From Haematococcus lacustris (Eukaryota > Chlorophyta > Chlorophyceae > Chlamydomonadales > Haematococcaceae): DNA of 64,000 nt. The notes beneath the pieces were generated by a model. That model saw only the letters and a program-made list of their open reading frames with translations, did not search any database and was not told where the DNA came from. Numbering within the stretch: position 1 is the first letter of the stretch; each line of letters begins with the position of its first letter. Location: positions 496,001-560,000 of the forward strand of contig JASKMD010000013.1 in assembly GCA_030144725.1 (NCBI GenBank), given 5' to 3'. Positions 13,501 to 24,368 of the stretch are shown here, piece after piece. The translations under genes were made by a program, and so were the position numbers.

Positions 13501-16500
13501 GCAGGCATTGGGTCGAGCAAGAGTGAGAGCGAGGGAGCAATGAGCACGAGGGGGAGAAGGGGCCCAAGGGAGGGGAAGGGCGTGTGTGTGTAGGGTGAGC
13601 AAGGTCAGGAGCACCAGGAGCAGTGGTGGGCTGGTATTGTGGTCACCACCGTTGTTGTTGTATGTGGGCGCATTGAGTGTGTGTTACAGCACTGCTGACA
13701 GGCAAATGCTATGAAATGGTGTTGTCATGTACAGATTGACCACAAGCACTTTGACCTGGAGGACTGGCAGAAGACCCTGTTCCACTTTCTAGAGCCTGTG
13801 GTGGGGGCAGCAGCCAAGGAGGGCATCCAGAAGATTGCCCTGCAGGTGAGATATAGGTCTCCCACTTAGCTCTCAGCAGTGGTTGGTGGAGGACGGTAGA
13901 ATAAGCACACTCTGTTCCTGTTTGTCGCGTTTGCTGCGGATGTGATATTAGTTGCAATGATGCATGTTCTCCTGAACTCGCTGACTGACTGACTGGCAGT
14001 GAAGGTGAGCTTTTGGTCCTGTGTAGCATCCCTGCCCTTCCAACCTCCTGCACACCCCATACCTTGCTGCCCTTCCCTCACCCCGAGCATTGGTGAGGAC
14101 TGAGCCATGCTGTCACCATGCTGCTTGCAGGCCGAGGATGACAGCGTGCGTGCTGCCCATGCCGCTGCTGAGGACGTCGAAGAGGGCGAGGACCTGTGCA
14201 ACTGCGAGTTCAGCCTGGCGTATGGCGCCAAGATCCTGTTGAACAATGCACGCCTGCGCCTCAAGCGCGGCAAGCGCTATGGCCTGTGCGGGCCCAACGG
14301 AGCTGGTGGGTCTAGCTGCAATGCTCATGACGTTGTGCTGCCATGCCGTGCTCTTGAAGCGCCCTGGCTTTGCTTCTAGCCACGGATTTAGAAGCTTGGA
14401 TCTTGGGGTCTTGGTTCTAGGGGTTGTGGCACCCTGCCCACCCTGTGCAGTATGTGTGCTGTGTACAGTATGTATGTATGTGTAGTATGTGTGTTTAATG
14501 ATACTTCCAAGCCAGATCTGCTGACCTCGACTTGTCCGGACTTTGCATTGGTAACCCAGCCCTGCGCCCCAGCCCCAGCCTCATGGCATGCAGTGTGTGG
14601 TATTCTGGCTTGCAGTCAGTCCCACCTGAGTAATATACCGTGTATGGCTTCTTGGCTCGCAGGCAAGACCACCCTGATGCGCGCTATTGTGAACGGGCAG
14701 GTGGAGGGCTTCCCTCCCCCAACTGAGCTCAAGACCGTGTATGTGGAGCACGACATTGATGGCAGCGTGGCTGAGTTGACCCCTGTAGAGTTTATCAGCC
14801 AGGACGCCACATTTGCCGAGTACACCAAGGAGCAGATCACCAGCCAGCTGCAGGCCGTGGGCTTCAATGACGAGCTGCTGAGGAAGGGCGTGGCGGCGCT
14901 GTCGGGCGGGTGGAAGATGAAGCTGGCGCTGGCTAGGGCCATGCTGCAGAAGGCTGACATCCTGCTCCTTGATGAGCCCACCAACCACTTGGACGTTACC
15001 AATGTGGCGTGGCTGCAGAACTACCTGGTCAGCCTGGACAAGGTGAGCGGGGTGGTTGGAAATGGGGATGGCATGCCCAAATGCTGATGTGCACCACAGT
15101 TTCACCTGACCACCATCCGACCTGATCTGGTTTCTAAATTATTTCATTTAGCAGCCGATCACTGTCATCCAGGTAGTGTGACCCACATAGGACCAGGCAC
15201 TTTGGTCAAGATGTGAATTAGATGACTTGCAAGCATCTGATAAAGCAATATCTTGGTGACTGGATGGCGATGGGGGGGGGTGTTTGGGCACATGCTTTAG
15301 ATAGGTAAGGTGTGGTACCTAGGGTTACGCGTAAGGTTGGATGCAGCAAGGTGTGGCGCAGTCTCAGCCTTGGGATCTACAGTGTACAACCGAACCCTGG
15401 CTGCACAGGTGACCTCCCTTATCGTGTCCCATGACTCCTCCTTCCTGGACTTTGTGTGCTCCAACATCCTGCACTACGAGTCGCGCAAGCTCAGGATCTA
15501 CCGCGGCAACCTGTCAGAGTTTGTGAAGCAGAAACCGGAGGCACGCTCCTACTATGAGCTGTCAGCCTCTCCTATCTCATTCAAGTTCCCAGAGCCAGGT
15601 AGGCCCATCTTCCTCTGTGCCCGCAATGCCTGCAGTGGCGCATGAAGCAGTGAGCATGTAGCATGCTGTTGTGTTTGCATAGGCCCTGTCTCTGGCCTGT
15701 GTATGTATCCTACGTTAGCATCTGCACTCCTGGTGTTTTGCAACAACCACAGGCAGCTGAGCATTGCCACAACCTCCTTCAGTGACATGCAGCAGAACAT
15801 GCTTGTGTAACTTGTGCCTTGCATGACCTGCCCTGGGCGTGTGGCTCATGTGCCTGTGTAGGCTACCTGGAGGGCGTGAAGACCAAGGACAAGGCCATCC
15901 TCAAGATGCACAAGGTCGGCTTCCAGTACCCCGGGTCGGAGCGCAAGCAGCTCTCAGACGTGTCCATCTACATCACCCTGTCTTCGCGAGTGGCGGTGCT
16001 GGGCGCCAATGGCGCAGGTGCGGCCCTGACTGATAGGCTGCTCATGGTAAAGCCTAGTTCACTTCCTAGTGTCCTGTGATTCCCCTCTGGTTGGGCTGTA
16101 CAGTTGCTTTGGGTGTTGCTGGTGAAAATGGTCATTGGTAAGGGATAAGTGCTTCAAATGCTGGTTGTGCTGTTTGGGGATTGTTGGGCTAGATGGCAAA
16201 GGCTTGTATGCTGCTGCTCTTGAGGCACACTTCATATGCGTGCATGGCTGCATGGGTGAAAACAAGGCGAGAGCGGGGTAGCGCAGGTTGGTTCGCCATT
16301 GTGGAATGGCGAAGAGGTGGGCGCCACTGTGATTGTCTGTTCAGGCAAGTCCACCATGATCAAGCTGCTGACGGGCGAGTTGGAGACAAATGAGGGCACC
16401 GTCTGGAAGCACCCCAACCTGCGCATTGCCTACGTCGCACAACACGCTTTCCACCACATTGAGCAGATGCTGGACAAGACAGCCAACCAGTACATCCAGG

Positions 16501-18935
16501 TAGACCTAACCGGCCATGTTTAGAGTGCAACTCGTGGCAGGCATGGCTTGTGTTTTCAGGTCATGGCAGGCATGGCTTGTACTTTCCACTCATGGCAGGC
16601 AGGGCTCGTGCTCTTAGCTCAAGCCACTGCGGGACAGCATGTGATTGCTGTATGGTGTTCGCTGTTATGTGGAACATGGAGTGTTTGTATTATAGCTAAA
16701 AACATTCCTAATATGAGGCTTACAATGCATGGCCTTGCTATGTCTGTTGCAGTGGCGGTATGCCATTGGTGAGGACCGCGAGGCCCTGACCAAGGTGGAT
16801 CGTGTCATCACTGATGAGGAGAAGAAGAAGATGGCACAGGCGGTGAGAGCAAGTGGATTTGCCTTGCCTGATGTGCTCGCAGACAGTGTCACTGTTGAAG
16901 GTGATGGGGGTGATGTATGGGCCAGAGCTTGTTTGCCTGGTGTTGGCAAACTGGGTGTAAGCCATACAGTGCATGAAGGCCCGCGCCGGTCCCTCAGCCT
17001 GCTGCTATTGATTTGTGCAGTTTGTGGTGGATGGCACCAAGCGTGTGGTGGAGAAGCTGCTGGGCCGTCGCAAGCTGAAGAGCAGCTATGAGTATGAGGT
17101 GCAGTGGCTGAACCTGGGGTCAGACAAGAACACCTACATCCCGCGTGACCAGCTTATCGACATGGGCTTTGAGAAGATGGTCATTGAGGTGAGGGCCAGC
17201 CACTGCCAGGGTGTGCAGGCTGAGGGCACATGTCTGCCTAATGGAGCAGTAAGCTGCAGCATGGTGGAAGACAGGGTACATGCAAGCAGGTTCGCCAAGG
17301 CCAGCTGTTAGCTAAGGCACACCATGCCACCGTCATCCGACATGTTTGATGCCACTGGGTCTCCTGGATGGCTGCTTTGGCTAATACCTGCTTTAATGAA
17401 TCCATGACCAGCTATACAACTGCACCTGATCTGTTTTGCCTCCACACTTGACAGGGCTAGGCTGAGAAACAGAAAGAACACATGTCCTCACATGTGCTCA
17501 GCTAGCGTGGCTGCCTTCAGCATCTGTGCCAAGGGTGCTTGTGTGATTGTCATGTGCCCTGCCCTGCAGGTCGATGCCAAGGAGGCAGCCATGCAGGGCC
17601 TGATGGCCAAGCCCCTGACCGCCCTGAACGTCCAGAAGCACCTCGAGGACTTTGGGCTGGAGCCAGAGTTCTCCACCCACTCCCTCATGCGTGGCTTGTC
17701 CGGCGGGCAGAAGGTCAAGGTGGTGCTGGGCGCCGCCATGTGGAACAACCCACACATCCTGGTGAGCCCTGCCTGGGTGGCTAGCAGGCAAAACCAGATC
17801 CACGGCTTCCTACCACCTGCCATGGTGGGGATGGCAGGGAGGCGGGAGCCAGTTGTTGTTATTGCGCCCTGGTCCTACTGCGCTGTTGCTGGCGGCCTTC
17901 AGGTGCTGGACGAGCCCACCAACTACCTTGACCGTGACTCCCTGGGCGCACTGGCAGAGGCCATTAAGGCCTATGGCGGTGGCGTGGTGATGATCACCCA
18001 CAACCGCGAGTTCTACCAGCACCTGACGCAGGAGACCTGGCTGGTGGCTGATGGCAAGCTCACGCCCACTGGGCAGCAGGCTGGGTCCGCAAACAAGGAG
18101 ATTGCAAAGTTTGAGGTCCAGGAGGAGACCACTGACGGTGCGTACACACGTGCTCAGTTGCAGCCCTGATGACAGGCCAACACACCACATGCAGTGCCAG
18201 GTGCACACGCCCATGCTGTATGCTGCTTGTCCACTGTGGGGCAAAATGTGTTCATTCATGGGTGGTGGTGGGTAGCATGTACAGTGGTTGATGGGTGGTG
18301 GTGGGGTAGCATGTACTGTGGTTGGGTGCTGTGCACTGTGGGGCAAGGCATGCTGGAGAGCTGCCTACTGCTTCACTGTTGATTAGTGGATCGTATGGGT
18401 TAGGTGGGGATGCCATGGTGCCTTCAGTGCTTATCAGCATGCCATCAGCATGTGTTGGATGTGGATGGGCATGGAGCTCATACCTGCTTTGCTGCTGTCT
18501 GATGTGTGTTGTGCATGTGGCTGATGTGGACCGCGCAGCCTATGGAAACGTCATCAAGGTGGGCAAGCACAGTGTGCAGCCCTCAGCCAGCGTTGAGCTC
18601 AGTTGCACTGTCAGTTTGTAGAGTCCCAGAGGCCAGTGTGTTGGTGCACAATGGTGTCGTAGCAGTGGCAGCAAGGGTCAGTCAGGTGCCTAGACAACCA
18701 CTCCCCTTCATAGCCCACCTATCAGCTTTCTATGCTTTTGGCAGCGTCTTGTGACGGATATGAGCCTAAGGAGGAGTACCAAGCAGGTGCTGCTGGTGCT
18801 GCTGCCTGCCTTGCCCAGGTCAAGGCCCCTAAGAAGTTGAAGATGAGCAATAAGGAGAAGAAGGCTCTGCAGAAGTTGAGAGAAGCACGGAAAGCTCGTG
18901 GGGAAGAGGTCACTGACAGTGAGGAGGATGCTTGA
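10518..18935 (+). CDS. elongation factor 3 (eEF3), ABC-F translation factor, about 19 exons
   Basis: eEF3 is a ribosome-dependent ATPase that helps release E-site tRNA during elongation. It is essential in fungi and also found in some green algae. Exon 1 (10518-10653) starts [14 protein letters not shown]. Exons to about 13.4 kb encode HEAT-repeat helices. ABC1 has Walker A GPNGAGKTT (split by the intron between about 14306 and 14662), signature [14 protein letters not shown] and Walker [15 protein letters not shown]2 has [23 protein letters not shown] and [11 protein letters not shown] chromodomain-like insert ([17 protein letters not shown], about 17090-17150) sits inside ABC2, a hallmark of eEF3. 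A 20-nt micro-exon (18539-18558) joins in frame to the last exon (18819-18935), which encodes the Lys-rich tail ending [10 protein letters not shown] and stops at TGA 18933. Both Walker A motifs are interrupted by introns at the same place, after GAG. The gene appears intact. Confidence 0.93.
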
Positions 18936-19580
18936 GCTATGCTATGCGAAGGGTTAGGGGGCCAGGGGCACTGATGGAGATGGACAGCGTGGCTGAAATT
19001 GTGTGTCGGGGCTCTTGGCGTTGATGCACACTAGATCAGCTGGAGCCTGAGTCACCATGAGCTCAAAGCCTCTGATGTGTGGGGGTTTCCTCAGGTGGCT
19101 GCAAGCCCAGCACGCCTGCATCCCCGTAGCTACGTGCCCGCTCATGTAGCTACTGATTGTGTGTGACCATTGTGTGTAACCAAGGTCGCATGCCTGTAAG
19201 AAGCTATGGGCATGGCGGCTCTTTTAACCAAAAGTGGTGCAACAGCCTGCAAGCCTGGGATCAGAGGGCGCTTTTACCACAAGTGGTACTCACCTGCAGA
19301 GCATTGCGGCTTCATAAATGTGAATTGTGGGTTACCAGTTTCTCTGTAAGGGGCGTAGCGCCATTGTCGACGTTGCTGCTAAACGACATTGTTACCTGTG
19401 CCATTTTTAGCTTTGCTGTAGGGACTAAACTTGTTAGGCAGCGCATATCAATGCTAGGTGCGAGCTTGTTAATCTTGACAGAGAGAGATGCTACTCCTCA
19501 TCCTGTCATTGTTATTGTAACCTAACAAACAAAACCGATAATTCATAGTATTTGTGATGGCTTGACGATGTTGTTTTCTA
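18936..19580. other. EF3 downstream region and left flank of Fanzor copy C
   Basis: Apart from the gene fragment at 19031-19111, I see no coding sequence. The last 150 bases are AT-richer than the surroundings and lead into the first exon-like stretch of copy C. Confidence 0.4.
19031..19111 (-). pseudogene. duplicated 3' fragment of the Sel1-repeat gene
   Basis: About 80 bases match 33358-33439 with roughly eight differences. They encode, on the minus strand, the same C-terminal end, LGLQPPEETPT(H/D)QRL followed by a stop, plus about 25 bases of 3' flank. The rest of the gene is absent, so this is a gene fragment rather than a paralogue. Confidence 0.7.
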
Positions 19581-20051
19581 TGGCTAAGGAAAAAAAGACG
19601 AACCGTGCCTAGGCCAGTGCCGGAGGACCCGGACGGTGACATTGAGGACCGCGACGAGGCACTACAGCCGGACCTCACCGAGGCACAGCAAAATAGAAAG
19701 GTTTCCGGAGAGGCCCGCGCTGCCCGCGATAGGGATAACACATACCACGGCAGGAAGTGTAAGATAGCCCACCTCATCGACCACCTCCCGCAAGAGCTTT
19801 GGGATGCCTTCCTGGCAGACGCTGTGCAGCCACGAGTGGAGGCCATCAGCGAGCGTGGGGTGCTCGCCAGCCTGCTGTTGGGCTTACTCGTGCGCGGCTT
19901 GTTTACCATTCGCGTAGCCGACCCGCTGGGCCTGCACGACCAGCCCGTGTACACAGACATCCCAGTCTCTCAGGCAGCCAGAAGAAAGAAGAAGAAAGAA
20001 TGAAAGAAGAAAACTACTCCGGTAAAAACCGGCGTGCATTAAGGGAGGAGC
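19581..20051 (+). pseudogene. Fanzor-like copy C, 5' part (interrupted by the gypsy element)
   Basis: ATGGCTAAG at 19580-19588 resembles the MAKKKRK exon start of family 1. The following A-run puts that ATG one base out of frame with a long ORF (about 19584-20003) reading KKRRTVPRPVPEDPDG, then ISERGVLASLLLGLLVRGLF, and ending in a KKKKE tail. The helical segment resembles the AEIHSQLRVIASLFVLRIF region of family 1. The Ty3/gypsy element inserts 52 bases after the stop codon. The part beyond the insertion (26339-28088) continues the same element. The single-base frame offset in the A homopolymer could be mutation or sequencing error. Confidence 0.6.
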
Positions 20052-20055
20052 TTCC
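20051..20055. repeat. 5-bp target-site duplication CTTCC (left)
   Basis: CTTCC immediately precedes the left LTR and is repeated at 26339-26343 immediately after the right LTR, as expected for Ty3/gypsy integration. Confidence 0.9.
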
Positions 20056-20355
20056 TGTAACGTGCGGGGACGCAACGTCAGATGACCTTTTGACACAAGC
20101 TCGAAGGCCGGTCCAGTCGAGGCGGTGACTTCCGACTAGGGTGTTGGGTTACAGCGGTGTGTTGCGAGAATGGCTAGAGCTTAGAACGGGGCTCCCTGGG
20201 ATCGAACCAGTTGTACTTGCGAACGCAATGTCGCTAGTCTTTAACCTGCCAAATCTCACACTACACGTGTAACCCGCGTCCCGCGACGGCTCGCATTCAC
20301 GAGACAGCCCAGACGACGCGAAGCGGCAATCTCTTCCAGAGGTGCGCACTTTACA
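20056..20355 (-). repeat. 3' LTR of the gypsy element
   Basis: A 300-bp LTR, forward-strand ends TGTAACGTGC and GCACTTTACA. A purine-rich stretch GGAGGGGGAGGAA on the minus strand (20356-20368) directly abuts it and is the likely polypurine tract. Confidence 0.93.
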
Positions 20356-20606
20356 TTCCTCCCCCTCCAAAGGGGCTTCCGTTCCGCCACGGGTAAAACC
20401 ACGTGACTCGCATTGCCTACAGCATGCTGATTTAGCTACTGGGCAACCCAAAGGGCGCACCAGGTCACAGCTTAGGGAGCGGTCAAAGACCATTGTGCCG
20501 ACTAGACACAGGGAAACCATAACCACACAGGTAGCAGCTGACCAGAGGTACAAGCATGCTGAGAATGCCAAAGTCCAGCAGCATACCAGCATGCATGGCC
20601 TAGGAC

Positions 20607-23600
20607 TTACTTCAGGTTGTGAGCTGCATTGTACTCAGCCAGGATCTTGTCACAGCCAACCAAGTTGGAACGTGGCTCCCAGGTGTTGTGGTCGGCATCA
20701 TAGCCTTCCCACTGCACCAGGTACTCCTTGGCCTTTCCTGCATGAACATGTCTGTGGTCCAGCAGACGCTCAACATAGTACACAGGCTCCTCATCAAGCC
20801 ACTCAACAGGCGGAGGCATGAAGCCCACATCAGTGCCAGTGTAGGGTTTGATGAGTGACACATGGAACACAGGGTGAAGACGTGACATGGAGGCAGGCAG
20901 CTGCAGGTTCACTGCAACCTGACCAACCAAGTCAAGCACCTTGAAGGGGCCCACAAAACGTGGCAGCAGCTTACGTGCTTTGCCTGGCTTCAACCTCATG
21001 TTCTTAGTGCTGAGCAGGACCATTTGACCCACCTTGTAATGCACATCTCGACGGTCCTGGTTGGCATAGGCAGCTTGACGTTGCTGAGCAGCCTGCATGC
21101 ATAGCTTGGCCTTAGCCACAGCCTCCTGCCACCAAGTAGCATAGGACAGGCCTTCAGGGCACCGCCCCTTGTCAGGTAGAGAGTGGAGCATAGGGGTAAT
21201 GGGGGACTGTCCGGTGTTAACCAGGAACGGTGTAGACTTGATGGACTCTTGCCATGAGTTGTTCACAGCAAACTCAGCAAGTGACAGATAGTCAGGCCAG
21301 TCAGCTTGGGTGGGAGAGATGTAATGACGTAGCATCTCTTCCAACACACGGTTGTACCTCTCAGTCTGGCCATCAGACTGAGGGTGATAGGAGGAAGACA
21401 AGGAACCCCTCATGCCCAGCAACTTCTGCACATGGTGCCAGAAAGTGTTGTGGAAATGGGGACCACGGTCAGAGACCATGTCTTTTGGCAGGCCATGCAG
21501 TTTGAAGACATTGTCAACAAACAGACGGGCAAAGCCCTTGGCATTCATGCTCTCCTTGCAAGGCACAAAGTGCACCATTTTACTGAGCCTGTCAACAAAG
21601 ACACAGATGGCATCAAACCCATGTGAAGCAGATGGCAGCTTGGTGATCAGGTCCATTGACACTAACTCCCAACGGTAATCTGGAATGGACAGTGGGTTGA
21701 GTAAGCCACCAGGCTTCAGTGTGGAGGACTTGTCACGCTGGCAGGCATCACAGGTAGTGACATAGTGCCTAACATCAGCACGCATGGTGTCCCAGTAGAA
21801 CACTCGTGACAGCCTCTCAAGGGTTTTGGTTATACCCACATGACCAGCATAGGCAGCATCATGCATTTCATGCAGAATGTACTCACGCAGTTCAGGGTCA
21901 TTGGGAACCATCACTGTGCCCTTGCCAGTGCGCCGCCACAGGCCATGGTCGTCCATGTACATGCCAGACAAGTCAGCTTCAGCAGTAAACGCAGGGTCAA
22001 GCCGGTAGCCATGGACCAGGTGATCAGCCAGTTCCAATGGGTGGGCAGGAGCTGCAGGATAGTGCACTGAGGTGTCAGCAGCAGATGGGGCCTCAAGCTC
22101 AGGGAGCCTACTATGGTGAGCAGCAACAGGGTTATCAGACACTGTGGGCCGGGGGGCCAAAGCATCAACGGCAGTGGGGGCATTTGAGGGAGTACCCACA
22201 GGTGGAACCTGAGGCAGAGCCTGCGCCACACGCACTTCCCCCCTCTCCAAAGACTGTTTAGCTTGCCGCCGGGTGGTAACAACACACACCATGGCACAGT
22301 CCTGGGGTCCAGCAGGTATCCGGGACAGTGGGTCAGCAGGATTAGCATCACCTGGCAGGTACTGCAGGTCAAATGTAAACCGTGACAGAAACTCCATCCA
22401 CCTAGCCTGACGTCTAGACAACACCTTCTGGGTGGGCAGAGCAGTCAAAGGCTTATGATCGGTGAAGAGTGTGAATGGTACACCCTCAAGGTAACACCTC
22501 CACTCCTTGCATGCAGTGATGAGGGCAAGAAGTTCTTGCTCACCAGTGGTGTAGTTACGCTCAGCAGAAGACAACTTCTTGCTGAGGTATGCAAGGGGGT
22601 AGCCATCTTGCATCAGGACTGCTCCTACTCCTTGGAGTGAGGCATCACAGTAGACCTGGAAGGGCTGGGTGTGATCAGGTAGACGTAGCATGGGGACCTG
22701 GGCAACAGCAGCTTTGAGGGAAGCAAAGGCTTTCAGCTCATCAGCAGGCCAGTTCTGCCACAGAAATGAGTCACCAGCTTTGCCACACAGATCTGTGAGA
22801 GGTGCAGCTAGGACACTGAAATTATGCACAAATTTGCGCACAAAATTAGCAGCACCTAGGAATGACTGGAGCTGTTGCAGGGATTGAGGCACAGGCCAGG
22901 AAGAAATGCTCTTGATTTTCTCAGGGTCCACAGCAATAGCACCAGCAAAGATGACATGGCCAAGGAATTTCAGCGTGGTACGCATGAATTCACATTTGGA
23001 CTGCTTGGCATAGAGCTTGTTGAGCCTCAGGAGGTCAAAGACCTTTCTGAGATGCTTCAAATGCTCGTCCACAGATTTGGACATGACCAAGATGTCATCC
23101 AGGTACACCAGGGCACACTGGTTCAGGACTGGTGCAAAGGCATCATTCATGACACGCTGGAATGTAGCAGGTGCATTGCAGAGCCCAAATGACAGTACCT
23201 TGAACTGGTAGTGGCCGTCAGGGGTCCTGAAGGCCGTCTTGGGCACATCCTCAGGGGTGATCCTGATCTGGTTGTAACCTGCTTGAAGGTCTAGGGAAGA
23301 AAACACAGTGCAACCTGACAGCTTGTCAAACAAGTCATCAATCCTGGGCAGTGGATACTGATCCCTGATGGTGATCTTGTTGAGCTGACGGTAATCAAGG
23401 CACATGCGTAACTCACCAGACTTCTTCTTGACAAACAGGATAGGAGCAGCAAAAGGACTGGAGCTGGGTTCTATCATGCCCTTGGCAAGTAGGTCCTGCA
23501 CCTGCTTCTTCAGCTCAGCATGCTCTTCCTGGCTCATGCGGTATTGAGGTACCACAGAGGGTCGTGCATCAGGCACAAGGGGGATGGCATGGCCCACAGG

Positions 23601-24368
23601 ACGCTCAGGTGGCAGAGATGTGATGGGTGCAAACACATCAGCATACTCATCCAGCAAAGCATTGAGTGCCTGGGACACACCTGGAGGTAGGTCAGGTTCA
23701 GCTGGAGCTGGATCAGGGGTACTTGAATTGTCCACAGTGATCAGGGCCAGGACACCTGTGCCTCCTTTTCGTAACCACCTGGCAGCAACTTTTGCAGAAG
23801 CCAGAGGGGGTTTTGCACGTAGAGCATTGACCAGGAAAGAGGCAGGGTTGCTTACAGCAGACTGCCCTGACTGAGACACACCAGCTGAAGGACAAGGCAG
23901 CACTACTGGCTCACTCTTGTCACATGCTAGGCTGAGTGTCTTGTCCTGGTATGACATCACGGCCTCATGTTCATTCAACCAGTCATTCCCCAGCAGCACA
24001 TCAAAGTCTGGCAAGAGGGAAGGCATGACATTGAGTTGGCAGGGTACAGTAACACCTGGCAATCTCAGCTCAGCCTTGACAAACTGGGAACAGCTCAACA
24101 CAGTGTTGTTAGCAGCATGCCACTCTTGCATGTGCTTCAACATGTGGACAGGTACAGCATGTGCAGCAACAAATGATGCACTGACAAAGCTGTGGGTAGC
24201 ACCAGTGTCACACAGGACACGTGCAGGATGCTCATTCAGGTGACCAGCAAAGGCAAAGTGCAGGGATTCCCCATCAGTATGTGCAGCAGTCAGCACATGA
24301 GCAGGTTCACACACAATGCATGCCTCAGAGTACTCAGCACAGTTTTGGTTTACTGGCTGAGCAAACTC
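20607..24368 (-). CDS. pol: gypsy pol polyprotein (PR-RT-RH-IN-chromodomain)
   Basis: Numbered from the open frame beginning near 24314: aspartic protease with LCDTGATHSF (residues 34-43); reverse transcriptase with the catalytic YLDD box at about 404-407; RNase H starting around DASLQGVGAVL (557); an integrase H2C2 zinc finger with CDACQRDKS (about 855); the integrase core with SMDLITKL, SDRGPHF and DGQTERYN; and a C-terminal chromodomain with YLVQWEGYDADHNTWEP. Chromodomains of this class direct insertion toward particular chromatin. The frame is uninterrupted for 1235 residues. It lies in the same frame as gag and is separated from it by one UAG codon at 24369-24371, so Pol is probably made as a Gag-Pol fusion by readthrough; no ATG is needed at its start. 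Confidence 0.95.
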   Translation of the reverse strand, partial: EFAQPVNQNCAEYSEACIVCEPAHVLTAAHTDGESLHFAFAGHLNEHPARVLCDTGATHSFVSASFVAAHAVPVHMLKHMQEWHAANNTVLSCSQFVKAELRLPGVTVPCQLNVMPSLLPDFDVLLGNDWLNEHEAVMSYQDKTLSLACDKSEPVVLPCPSAGVSQSGQSAVSNPASFLVNALRAKPPLASAKVAARWLRKGGTGVLALITVDNSSTPDPAPAEPDLPPGVSQALNALLDEYADVFAPITSLPPERPVGHAIPLVPDARPSVVPQYRMSQEEHAELKKQVQDLLAKGMIEPSSSPFAAPILFVKKKSGELRMCLDYRQLNKITIRDQYPLPRIDDLFDKLSGCTVFSSLDLQAGYNQIRITPEDVPKTAFRTPDGHYQFKVLSFGLCNAPATFQRVMNDAFAPVLNQCALVYLDDILVMSKSVDEHLKHLRKVFDLLRLNKLYAKQSKCEFMRTTLKFLGHVIFAGAIAVDPEKIKSISSWPVPQSLQQLQSFLGAANFVRKFVHNFSVLAAPLTDLCGKAGDSFLWQNWPADELKAFASLKAAVAQVPMLRLPDHTQPFQVYCDASLQGVGAVLMQDGYPLAYLSKKLSSAERNYTTGEQELLALITACKEWRCYLEGVPFTLFTDHKPLTALPTQKVLSRRQARWMEFLSRFTFDLQYLPGDANPADPLSRIPAGPQDCAMVCVVTTRRQAKQSLERGEVRVAQALPQVPPVGTPSNAPTAVDALAPRPTVSDNPVAAHHSRLPELEAPSAADTSVHYPAAPAHPLELADHLVHGYRLDPAFTAEADLSGMYMDDHGLWRRTGKGTVMVPNDPELREYILHEMHDAAYAGHVGITKTLERLSRVFYWDTMRADVRHYVTTCDACQRDKSSTLKPGGLLNPLSIPDYRWELVSMDLITKLPSASHGFDAICVFVDRLSKMVHFVPCKESMNAKGFARLFVDNVFKLHGLPKDMVSDRGPHFHNTFWHHVQKLLGMRGSLSSSYHPQSDGQTERYNRVLEEMLRHYISPTQADWPDYLSLAEFAVNNSWQESIKSTPFLVNTGQSPITPMLHSLPDKGRCPEGLSYATWWQEAVAKAKLCMQAAQQRQAAYANQDRRDVHYKVGQMVLLSTKNMRLKPGKARKLLPRFVGPFKVLDLVGQVAVNLQLPASMSRLHPVFHVSLIKPYTGTDVGFMPPPVEWLDEEPVYYVERLLDHRHVHAGKAKEYLVQWEGYDADHNTWEPRSNLVGCDKILAEYNAAHNLK

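Noticed and set aside
20160..20220. tRNA-like GGGATCGAACC in the LTR
   Set aside because: The motif resembles a tRNA T-arm, but no cloverleaf can be drawn around it and it is present in both LTRs.
17015..23300. Shared origin for the chromodomains of EF3 and the gypsy integrase
   Set aside because: Both are standard components of their own families and show no close sequence match; their proximity is coincidence.
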